Shown in pieces: positions 1 through 5,649 of a DNA stretch of 8,593 nt (position 1 is the first letter of the stretch; each line of letters starts with the position of its first letter). The position numbers were made by a program, and so were the translations under genes. The notes beneath the pieces are model-generated. The model worked only from the letters and a program-made list of their open reading frames with translations, did not search any database and was not told the origin of the DNA. Origin of the DNA: an uncultured Clostridia bacterium (GTDB taxonomy: Bacteria; Bacillota; Clostridia; Peptostreptococcales; Anaerovoracaceae); assembly GCA_946402595.1 (NCBI GenBank), contig CAMIWY010000049.1, positions 1 through 8,593 of the forward strand, in the 5' to 3' direction.

Positions 1-468
1 GTCTACCATGTAAGCCAGAGCCTCCTTGCTCAGAGACCGGGCAAATCTTATGATGCTGCCATTACTGAACACTTCGAAGTTGCCGAAGCATTGTACTTTA
101 AGCAGTGCCCTGTTCATGCTGACCGGATATCTCAGGTTATCTAACTCTTCCCTGACGGCCTCCTCTGTTACCGGCCTGATGACATATCCGCTCGCGTGGA
201 GCTTCATAGCCTCTGCCGCGTGCTCCGGTCCTTCCGCCACCAATATGAAATTAGCTTTTGGCAGCCTTTTGCGCCCCTCCTCTGCAATGGCCAGACCTTC
301 TTCATCCGCATCTAGCCACACGACATCCGGAGCCGCACTGCCCATGATGTGCAGTATTTTATCCGTATCATTCTCTGTCTGTAATGATCCTGCCGGATCA
401 ACCTTCATCAAATAATCTCTGATTTGCTGAGCATCTTCAGTCTTCCTGCAAGCACATAGTGTATCCAT
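1..468 (-). CDS. Response-regulator-like transcription factor, degenerate receiver plus SARP/BTAD-type region (partial, 3' end outside window)
   Basis: The frame is open from an ATG at 468 to the window edge (156 codons, no stop), so only the N-terminal part is visible. Residues 1-112 resemble a CheY-like receiver: DVVWLDADEEG (48-58) sits where the phospho-acceptor aspartate occurs (D53), and KLHASGYVIRPVTEE (89-103) matches the last strand and helix of LytTR/SARP-type receivers. From about residue 123, LLKVQCFGNFEVF starts the winged-helix DNA-binding region typical of regulators carrying a bacterial transcriptional activation domain; SLSKEALAYMVD (145-156) fits the conserved KSKELLAYLVD block. 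The receiver is degenerate: the usual acidic pair after the first strand is absent (CACRKTED) and the conserved lysine of KPV is arginine (R98). A purine-rich GGGAGGGG lies 12 bases before the ATG, supporting this start. No kinase gene is seen nearby. The family is clear; the regulated genes are unknown. Confidence 0.8.
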   Translation of the reverse strand, partial: MDTLCACRKTEDAQQIRDYLMKVDPAGSLQTENDTDKILHIMGSAAPDVVWLDADEEGLAIAEEGRKRLPKANFILVAEGPEHAAEAMKLHASGYVIRPVTEEAVREELDNLRYPVSMNRALLKVQCFGNFEVFSNGSIIRFARSLSKEALAYMVD

Positions 469-732
469 CGAAAAACAAAACCCCTCCCGTAAACATTTCT
501 ATGTCCCGTCTAAAGGTTCGTCTGAAGGTTCCTGCAAGCTGGCAATAAAAAACACGCTGCAGCACCCCTCCTTAAGGCTACGGCGATCCCTATTACCCCT
601 CAATTTATGCAAATTCCATTATTGTATAGCGGTCCCCCCTCGCTTTAGACGGCTATGCAACAAATGTTAAACATCCGAGCGCAACAGAGTCGCAACAAGC
701 ACGTATTACTCTATTGCTCGCAAAAAATCTTT

Positions 733-739
733 CCTCCTT
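733..739 (-). promoter_or_regulatory. Orphan strong Shine-Dalgarno sequence without a gene
   Basis: On the minus strand the sequence reads AAGGAGG, then nine bases later TTG, which opens a frame of only five codons before TAA. It follows directly after the 19-bp repeat array. This is what would be left if a gene once expressed from here, for example a transposase, had been deleted just after its start. Chance occurrence of the heptamer is possible. Confidence 0.35.
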
Positions 740-741
740 AT

Positions 742-817
742 CCAGTGACCATGTTGCGATTTAGTGAATATGTTGCAATTTATTGACCGTGTTGCGATCT
801 AGTGACCGTGTTTCAGA
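742..817. repeat. Tandem array of four 19-bp repeats
   Basis: Four consecutive units at 742-760, 761-779, 780-798 and 799-817 follow the consensus TTAGTGACCGTGTTGCGAT. The first three are complete with a few changes; the fourth matches over its first 14 or so bases and then drifts. The exact 19-base period and the lack of spacers point to an array of protein-binding sites rather than random similarity. It lies just upstream (minus-strand sense) of a strong but orphan ribosome-binding sequence. Candidates are the end of an IS21-type element, which carries multiple short terminal repeats, or iterons. Confidence 0.8.
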
Positions 818-830
818 TGCACCTTTTTTC

Positions 831-896
831 TTTTCGCTCTGCCACTATCCGGTTTTCGTTCAGTCACTATTAGGTTTTCGCTCAGTTAATATCAGG
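831..896. repeat. Tandem array of three 22-bp repeats
   Basis: Three head-to-tail 22-base units occupy 831-852, 853-874 and 875-896. Each begins TTTTCG followed by (C/T)TC, has a CACTAT- or TAATAT-like centre and ends in GG. The array is 13 bases from the 19-bp array. The middle copy contains GTCACTA, the reverse complement of the TAGTGAC core in the 19-bp units, so the two arrays may present related half-sites in opposite orientation. That relationship is inferred from a short core only. Confidence 0.8.
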
Positions 897-1176
897 ACAC
901 TAAAAGAGCACCCCGGCCCTGCAGTTTTGCAGGACAGAGGTATTATCGCACATATATATTATTGCTTCAGCTCAGATAATTGGTCAACAACGGATCCTGT
1001 CTGCCTGCTGACGGCTGACTTCCGTATCTTGTGACGATTTCTCAAGTCTTTCAGCCATCATGCTACGGAAGTTTTGAATGTCATTACCTTTGATGATGCC
1101 CGGGAAACAATTGATACCAGGCAAATGAAAATGAGGAAACCAGATTTTTGATATGCTCCCTTTATGAGAGACAGTG

Positions 1177-1214
1177 AAAAAACAAAAACAAGCGGCAGTT
1201 TTATTACCTGCCGC
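1177..1214 (-). terminator. Intrinsic terminator after higA
   Basis: On the minus strand a perfect 7-bp stem (GCGGCAG with CTGCCGC, plus-strand positions 1208-1214 and 1192-1198) closes a 9-base loop. It is followed by a T-rich tract (TTGTTTTTGTTTTTT, 1191-1177). It lies about 70 bases after the higA stop and closes the toxin-antitoxin transcript. On the plus strand no T tract follows the stem, so it should act only in the minus direction. Confidence 0.85.
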
Positions 1215-1283
1215 CCGTTGCCTTATAGCCTTTTTATACGGCTCTTGCTTCTGAATATATGGGTCTTATGTATATCGGTAGTT

Positions 1284-1598
1284 TTACTGCAAAGACGTTG
1301 TCTCCGGTCCCTGCACTATATTATTAGGTATAAACTCAATTTTAAGCGTTGTATCCATGGCCTCAGCCAATCTTTTAAGAATAGCAATGCTGGGGTTTCT
1401 CGTACCATTCTCAAGTCTGCTGATATCCGCCTGGCTGATACCGGATTTCTGTGACAATTCCGTCTGTGTCATCCCTGCTCTGATACGTGCATCCATGATT
1501 GCCCTCATTATGTCCATTTCAGGCTGCAATTCCTGATATTCCTTTCGGAATTCCTCATCCTGCATCAGCTCAGCGGTCAATTCTCTCAGATCACTCAT
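1284..1598 (-). CDS. higA: Antitoxin HigA, XRE-family helix-turn-helix
   Basis: This 104-residue protein has an XRE/Cro-type helix-turn-helix at about residues 30-85: RIRAGMTQTELSQKSGISQ followed by the recognition helix ADISRLENGTRNPS and the closing helix AILKRLAEAMD. Its N-terminal 30 residues (LMQDEEFRKEYQELQPEMD) form a charged helix likely to contact the toxin, as in single-domain HigA-type antitoxins. The ATG lies inside the last codons of higB and overlaps its stop by four bases (ATGA). A ribosome site (GGAAGGAG) sits inside the toxin gene's 3' end, so translation is probably coupled. It should neutralise HigB and, alone or in complex, repress the shared promoter through the palindrome at 2009-2026. 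Family assignment is firm; the exact partner contacts are inferred. Confidence 0.92.
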   Translation of the reverse strand: MSDLRELTAELMQDEEFRKEYQELQPEMDIMRAIMDARIRAGMTQTELSQKSGISQADISRLENGTRNPSIAILKRLAEAMDTTLKIEFIPNNIVQGPETTSLQ

Positions 1599-1975
1599 TT
1601 TGACTTCTTCTCCTTCCTTGTTATCTTCCGTTCCTTTTGCATGAAATATATTGTTCTTCTGGCTTTTGCAAGTGCGATTTCATTCGTCGGAGTTTTATCC
1701 TGCTTTTTTACAAAGCCGTTTGTTGCAATAATTACTTTATTCTCATCAAAGAAATATAGCACACGAGCAATGTCATTGCCGGCTTGACTCCTTACTTCAA
1801 ATATTCCGTCCTCAAGGAATTTACTCAGTGGTTCCCTAGCATTATTGCCGTACTCCTCAAGAAGATGAAGGTCTGCAACTACCTTCGCTTTCAGTTTGAC
1901 TGGCAGGCCTCTTATAAAATCAGCAACAGGCTTAGACCCGTCAGCGTCACGAAAAAAATCTACAATGAATGGCAT
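1595..1975 (-). CDS. higB: Toxin HigB, RelE/ParE superfamily (phage Gp49-like)
   Basis: A 126-residue basic protein of the Gp49/HigB family, whose members are ribosome-dependent mRNA endonucleases. The family signature is clear: GIFEVRSQAGNDIARVLYFF (57-76), then VIIATNGFVKKQDKTPTNEI (81-100) and ALAKARRTIYF (101-111). Candidate functional residues are R62, R71, K90 and K91, by analogy with RelE-fold toxins. The C-terminus is very lysine/arginine-rich (KERKITRKEKKSK). Toxin-first order with a downstream XRE antitoxin and a four-base overlap is the classic higBA layout. The ribosome site is weak (AAAGAGA), which may keep toxin synthesis low relative to antitoxin. No truncation is seen, so the system looks intact. 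The closest alternative would be a relative with a different RNA target. Confidence 0.92.
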   Translation of the reverse strand: MPFIVDFFRDADGSKPVADFIRGLPVKLKAKVVADLHLLEEYGNNAREPLSKFLEDGIFEVRSQAGNDIARVLYFFDENKVIIATNGFVKKQDKTPTNEIALAKARRTIYFMQKERKITRKEKKSK

Positions 1976-1990
1976 TTTGTCTCTTTTTGC

Positions 1991-2026
1991 TATATGCTAT
2001 ATTTCACATATGCTATATATAGCATA
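1991..2026 (-). promoter_or_regulatory. Probable HigA/HigBA operator (palindrome plus extra half-sites)
   Basis: TATGCTATATATAGCATA at 2009-2026 is a perfect 18-base palindrome. A second copy of its half, ATATGCTATAT, occurs at 1992-2002 as a direct repeat of 2008-2018 with a 16-base period. The block covers the -10 box of the higBA promoter and the early transcribed region, so a bound repressor would block transcription. Binding by HigA is inferred from the usual autoregulation of this family. Confidence 0.7.
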
Positions 2027-2049
2027 CAAGCATTCCTCCTTTCTGTCAA
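2021..2049 (-). promoter_or_regulatory. higBA promoter
   Basis: On the minus strand a perfect -35 box TTGACA (2044-2049) is followed after exactly 17 bases by TATGCT (2021-2026), a four-of-six -10 match that lies inside the palindromic operator. It is about 45 bases upstream of the higB start codon. A further TTGACA lies 15 bases upstream (2059-2064) but has no correctly spaced -10. Confidence 0.65.
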
Positions 2050-2222
2050 CAAGCACCGTGTCAATTAGCATGCATCGCTCATGTCCGGCATGACCCTTTC
2101 TGCTATAACTCTGCCACCGGATCACAGTCTTGTGTCATAGAAATTCAGTTATCATACCTTTGCCGTTTTACATTCTGTCTTTGCTGTATTGCATACGAAT
2201 CGTGAAAGTCCTATCGTCCCAT

Positions 2223-2256
2223 AAAAAACAACCGGCTGATCTCATCGATCAACCGG
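2223..2256 (-). terminator. Intrinsic terminator after serS
   Basis: On the minus strand CCGGTTGATC and GATCAGCCGG pair as a 10-bp stem with one G-U, around a 5-base loop, followed by TTGTTTTTT (2231-2223). It begins about 54 bases after the serS stop codon and separates the housekeeping transcript from higBA. Confidence 0.88.
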
Positions 2257-2309
2257 CCATCTGTTAAGTTCATTCTTGTGTTGTTCTTGCGGCAAACGCC
2301 GCCCGCATC

Positions 2310-3584
2310 TTACTTGATCACTTCTCTTCCGCCCATGTATGGTCTGAGGGCTTCAGGGATGACTACACTGCCGTCTTCCTGCTGATAGTTCTCGAGGATG
2401 GCTGCGACCGTTCTGCCGACTGCGAGTCCCGAGCCGTTCAGAGTGTGGACGAATTCAGGCTTGTGGTCCTTGTCCCTCTTGAACCTGATGTTGGCTCTTC
2501 TTGCCTGGAAGTCTTCAAAGTCGGAGCAGCTGGAGATCTCAACGTATCTGCCGTAGCTTGGCATCCAGACTTCCACGTCGTATGTCATTGCAGAGCTGAA
2601 TCCGAGGTCGCCTGTCGAGAGTCTTACTACTCTGTATGGGATGCCGAGTCTCTTCAGTACTTCTTCAGCATCGTTGGTCAGCTTCTCGAGCTCTTCGTAC
2701 GAAGTCTCAGGAGTTGTGAACTTGACCATCTCGACCTTGTTGAACTGGTGCTGGCGGATGAGTCCGCGTGTGTCTCTTCCGGCCGAACCAGCCTCCTTAC
2801 GGAAGCAAGGTGTGTATGCAGTATAGTAGATCGGCAGCTGGTCTCCCGGGATGATCTCCTTTGCAAGAAGGTTAGTTACAGGAACCTCTGCGGTCGGGAT
2901 CAGGAAGAAGTCCTTGGCAGGTACGTAGAACATGTCGTCCTCGAATTTTGGCAGCTGGCCTGTTCCTGTCATGGCGTCTCTGTTGACCATGAACGGAGGC
3001 AAAATCTCCGTGTATCCCTGCTCTTCTGTGTGCAGGTCGAGCATGAAGTTGATAACAGCTCTTTCGAGCTTTGCTCCGAGACCCTTGTATACGGTAAAAC
3101 GTGCACCGGAGATCTTTCCTGCTCTCTCGAAGTCGAGAATATCGAGACCCTCACCGATGTCCCAGTGAGCCTTGGCTTCGAACCCGAACTCGCGAGGAGT
3201 TCCCCACTTACGGAGCTCAACGTTGTCATTGTCGTCCTCACCGATCTGGACCTGCGGGTTAGGTACGTTAGGGATTCCGAGCAGTACGCCGCGGAGCTCT
3301 TCCTCGATCGAGGAAACCTCTCCGTCCAGCTCCTTGATGCGTGCAGACAGCTGCTTCATCTCAGCGAAGAGAGCTGTAGTGTCCTCGCCTGCCTTCTTGA
3401 GCTTAGGAACTTCGCGTGAAGTAACGTTCTGCTTGTTCTTGAGCGCCTCTACCTCAGCGAGCACCTCTCTTCTCTTTGCATCCAGTTCCTTCACTCTGTC
3501 GATACCGAAGTCACCCTTGCATCTTCTCTCAACACCGGCCTTAACGCCGTCAAAATCTTCTCTTATCTTCTTGATATCCAGCAT
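2310..3584 (-). CDS. serS: Seryl-tRNA synthetase
   Basis: This 424-residue class II aminoacyl-tRNA synthetase charges tRNA-Ser with serine in the cytoplasm, and its length is normal for bacterial SerRS. Residues 1-110 form the charged antiparallel coiled-coil arm that contacts the tRNA long variable arm. The catalytic core shows the TAE loop that binds serine (231-233), motif 2 with FRKEAGSAGRDTRGLIRQHQ (261-280) and motif 3 with GSGLAVGRT (384-392), whose R391 is the ATP-contacting arginine. The ATG at 3584 is preceded by AAAAGGTAG at a suitable distance and starts the expected MLDIKKIRE. The upstream space to the glutamine synthetase gene is only 118 bases and is mostly a REP-like inverted repeat; no T-box leader is visible. 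Identity is certain. Confidence 0.98.
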   Translation of the reverse strand: MLDIKKIREDFDGVKAGVERRCKGDFGIDRVKELDAKRREVLAEVEALKNKQNVTSREVPKLKKAGEDTTALFAEMKQLSARIKELDGEVSSIEEELRGVLLGIPNVPNPQVQIGEDDNDNVELRKWGTPREFGFEAKAHWDIGEGLDILDFERAGKISGARFTVYKGLGAKLERAVINFMLDLHTEEQGYTEILPPFMVNRDAMTGTGQLPKFEDDMFYVPAKDFFLIPTAEVPVTNLLAKEIIPGDQLPIYYTAYTPCFRKEAGSAGRDTRGLIRQHQFNKVEMVKFTTPETSYEELEKLTNDAEEVLKRLGIPYRVVRLSTGDLGFSSAMTYDVEVWMPSYGRYVEISSCSDFEDFQARRANIRFKRDKDHKPEFVHTLNGSGLAVGRTVAAILENYQQEDGSVVIPEALRPYMGGREVIK

Positions 3585-3611
3585 GTTTCTCTACCTTTTA
3601 TAATCTAGTTT

Positions 3612-3693
3612 ATGACAATGGGGACGGTTCTCGTTGTCATGTTTTTGTTTTTTCTCTCAGAAAGATGACATTGAGAACCGTCCCCACTGTCAT
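3612..3693. repeat. REP-like inverted repeat pair (GGGGACGGTTCTC units)
   Basis: Two 29-base units, 3612-3640 and 3665-3693, are inverted relative to each other and agree at 26 of 29 positions. Each carries the core TGGGGACGGTTCTC and is bounded by its own short inverted ends (ATGACA ... TGTCAT), so either unit alone can also fold. The 24-base spacer is AT-rich. Cores of this kind recur as dispersed palindromes in Clostridia (from memory, not checked here), and the arrangement resembles REP elements mobilised by Y1 (RAYT) transposases. It fills the gap between the glutamine synthetase stop codon, 10 bases away, and serS. On the minus transcript no T tract follows, so it is not a standard terminator, though the long stem could slow polymerase or protect a 3' end. 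Confidence 0.85.
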
Positions 3694-3702
3694 CTTCTGA
3701 TG

Positions 3703-5628
3703 TCAGAATATATTCCTTCTGTACTTATTATATAGCGTTCTTAGCTCTTCGAGCTTTTCCTCTATTATTATCTCGAGTCTTGACAGCTCTTCATAGTCTT
3801 CTGTGTCGATGGCATCGCGTGCATTGTACAGAAGCGAGTGTCTGCCGTTGACCTCGTGTCCGATGAGATCTCTCAGATCGGATATCTCCCTCCAGTTGCG
3901 GGAGTCATAGTCGTTGGTGTCATCCTCGTGCAGCCTGACGCAGCTTCTCAGGTAATCCATGGTGTTTTCGATGTATCTGTCGTGATACTCCATGCACCAC
4001 TTGAGGATCATCTGCTCTCGGTAGGACTCCAGGATGACCCTGACGCTCTCATCTCCTCCGGTCAGAAGGTCAGTGTTCTTCATCGGATCCCTGCGGTCGC
4101 CCCATGCGCTGAAGCACTGCCATACGTTGGCAGGCGGCACGCCGAACAGCTTCTCCCTTTCCTCGCGCGTATAGTCTGTGTAGATGTTCCGCTCGGTACG
4201 ATACTCCCTGTTCTTCTCGAGGTAGAAGTCCTTCTTTCCATAGCTCTTGCTGATCGACTTCTCGAGCTCTGCGGAGGTTTTGCCCGCCTCGAGTGCAGCC
4301 CTGATGCCGTCCATCATCACCATGTATGTCGCACCTATAATAAGGTATGTATTGGTGTGCGGGTTAGGCGATCTCAGCTCGAATCTCGTGGAAAGCGGAT
4401 TCTTGAGGTCTCTTACGAGTCCGATCAGGACTGTCCTGTTACGTGACGGTGTCTTGTGATCGACTCCGAGCGAGGTGACTATGCATATCGGAGCTTCGTA
4501 GCCCGGCTTGAGTCTCAGGAAGGACTCGTGCGTAGGTGCCACGATCGGGTTCAGGAGCTCGTAGTTTCTCAGGATGCCCATCAGAGCACCGAATCCCACA
4601 GGACTCATGAACTCTTCTTCCTTGTTGACCGGCTCGAACAGGTTGACGACCTTGCCGCTCTTCAGCCTGGCTGCGAGTCCGAAGTGCGTATGCTCTCCGG
4701 ATCCGGCAACCCCGATCATCGGCTTTGCGCGGAAGGATACTTCCAAGTTGTTCATCCTGAACACGTCGCGGACGATGTTCTTGACCTGGCTCTCGTTGTC
4801 TGCGGCCTGCATCGGATCTGCGTACTTCCAGTCGATCTCGAGCTGCTCCATGATGTGGTCGAAAGTGCCGGTATTACCCATTTTGGCCTTGACGCCGCCG
4901 ACCTCCTTGTGTCCCATCTCTACCCCGAATCCGTAGTGGTCGAGTATCTCAAGAGTCTGCTCCATGGCAGTTCCGACCGGTCCGGTTACTCTCTTCCAGT
5001 ACTGCTCCTTCAGCTCCTGCGCGATGGAGAGCTGGTTTCTGTCCGCCCTGTCATCAGGCGTCTTGACCCAGAACTCGAGCTCGGTCGCGTTGGTCAGCTG
5101 GAACGAGTCGATCTCGTCGATGCTGTCCACTCCGCCGATGTGCTCAAACACATACGGGTTGGCTCTCAGTGTCTCTTCGAACGCAGCCAGGAACCTGTCG
5201 ACCATGTCCTTGAGGAAAGTCCTCGATCCTACCATCGTGTCGCCGTTGTGGCGTAGGAAGGATGGTATCCTCAGGGTTCCTGTCGGAAGTCCCGTCCCGT
5301 AGTCGATGTTGTCAAAATTGTATTCGACATACCAGTTGACGTCAGGGTCCGGCATGATGTCCACACGCGCATTGGAGAGGTCTGCTATCTTAGGCAGTGC
5401 TACGGATGATCCGTCTGTCTGCACTCCGTCAGCGAGGAGCTTCTCCATGTCGTCGGCAAAAGCCTGTACAGGTATCTTCTCATCTGTGTTGTGTCCGCCC
5501 ATGTCGACTCCGGTGAAGGAGACGAATTTGACCTCGGGATGCGCAGCGAGGCGCGCTCTGACAGTCTCCGGATCATGTTCATCCGGAGTGAGAGTGTAGA
5601 GCATTCTGTTTAAGTCGAACTTTATCAT
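3703..5628 (-). CDS. glnA: Glutamine synthetase, type I-like, with long C-terminal helical extension
   Basis: ATP-dependent ligase making glutamine from glutamate and ammonia, the entry point of ammonium assimilation. At 641 residues it exceeds the roughly 440-470 of typical type I enzymes. N-terminal beta-grasp part: VKFVSFTGVDMGG (33-45) and DGVQTDGSS (67-75), matching the family's DG..FDGSS. Catalytic part: TELEFWV (182-188; metal ligands E183, E185), EMGHKEVGG (237-245), GSGEHTHF (309-316; H313), RLKPGYEAP (372-380), SRNR (395-398) and RFELRSPNP (415-423; E417, R419). About 150-200 further residues follow, rich in charged helices and ending IIEEKLEELRTLYNKYRRN. The ATG at 5628 has a strong GAGGGGG ribosome site five bases upstream and begins only 21 bases after the preceding gene, suggesting one transcript. 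Catalytic residues look intact. Function is nearly certain; the symbol is less so, because such genomes often hold several glutamine synthetases. Confidence 0.93.
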   Translation of the reverse strand: MIKFDLNRMLYTLTPDEHDPETVRARLAAHPEVKFVSFTGVDMGGHNTDEKIPVQAFADDMEKLLADGVQTDGSSVALPKIADLSNARVDIMPDPDVNWYVEYNFDNIDYGTGLPTGTLRIPSFLRHNGDTMVGSRTFLKDMVDRFLAAFEETLRANPYVFEHIGGVDSIDEIDSFQLTNATELEFWVKTPDDRADRNQLSIAQELKEQYWKRVTGPVGTAMEQTLEILDHYGFGVEMGHKEVGGVKAKMGNTGTFDHIMEQLEIDWKYADPMQAADNESQVKNIVRDVFRMNNLEVSFRAKPMIGVAGSGEHTHFGLAARLKSGKVVNLFEPVNKEEEFMSPVGFGALMGILRNYELLNPIVAPTHESFLRLKPGYEAPICIVTSLGVDHKTPSRNRTVLIGLVRDLKNPLSTRFELRSPNPHTNTYLIIGATYMVMMDGIRAALEAGKTSAELEKSISKSYGKKDFYLEKNREYRTERNIYTDYTREEREKLFGVPPANVWQCFSAWGDRRDPMKNTDLLTGGDESVRVILESYREQMILKWCMEYHDRYIENTMDYLRSCVRLHEDDTNDYDSRNWREISDLRDLIGHEVNGRHSLLYNARDAIDTEDYEELSRLEIIIEEKLEELRTLYNKYRRNIF

Positions 5629-5649
5629 TTTACCCCCTCAGAATGTTTT

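Larger units (their letters stand above)
469..1176. other. Long non-coding stretch upstream of the regulator gene, with repeat arrays and possible gene debris
   Basis: About 700 bases hold no gene I can support. Contents, left to right: the 5' leader of the regulator gene, with a 12-base tandem duplication (GTCTAAAGGTTC then GTCTGAAGGTTC, 508-531) and a possible 18-codon reading frame behind AAGGAGGGG; a weak -10-like TACAAT near 623-628 on the minus strand without a convincing -35; an orphan AAGGAGG (733-739, minus); two tandem repeat arrays (742-817 and 831-896); and about 280 bases in which short frames on both strands give protein-like peptides without usable starts. The longest plus-strand frame here (783-1034) overlaps both arrays and has no recognisable family, so I treat it as chance. 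Confidence 0.6.

Noticed and set aside
742..896. CRISPR array
   Set aside because: The units are directly tandem with no unique spacers, imperfect, and only three or four copies, without cas genes.
783..1034. Plus-strand 83-codon open frame across the repeat arrays
   Set aside because: It overlaps both tandem arrays, lacks a ribosome site and a recognisable family, and its composition looks like translated repeat.
2031..2043. Strong AAAGGAGG followed by ATG upstream of higB
   Set aside because: It lies between the -35 and -10 boxes, so it would not be in the transcript, and the ATG is only one base away and opens just six codons.
1784..2068. Plus-strand frames opposite higB and its promoter
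   Set aside because: They are antisense to a clear Gp49/HigB toxin and its operator, without ribosome sites or family features.
2289..2302. Small GCGGC/GCCGC hairpin just after the serS stop
   Set aside because: No T tract follows on the minus strand, and a much better terminator lies just beyond it.
2445..3419. Long plus-strand open frame opposite serS
   Set aside because: It is a mirror frame created by the GC-rich codon use of serS; the minus-strand protein has all SerRS motifs.
3585..3702. T-box riboswitch upstream of serS
   Set aside because: T-box leaders are common before Firmicute serS, but the 118-base gap has no GGTGG-type T-box core or specifier stem; it is filled by the inverted repeat.
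4456..5256. Long plus-strand open frame opposite the glutamine synthetase gene
   Set aside because: It is antisense to unmistakable glutamine synthetase motifs, with no ribosome site and no family signature.
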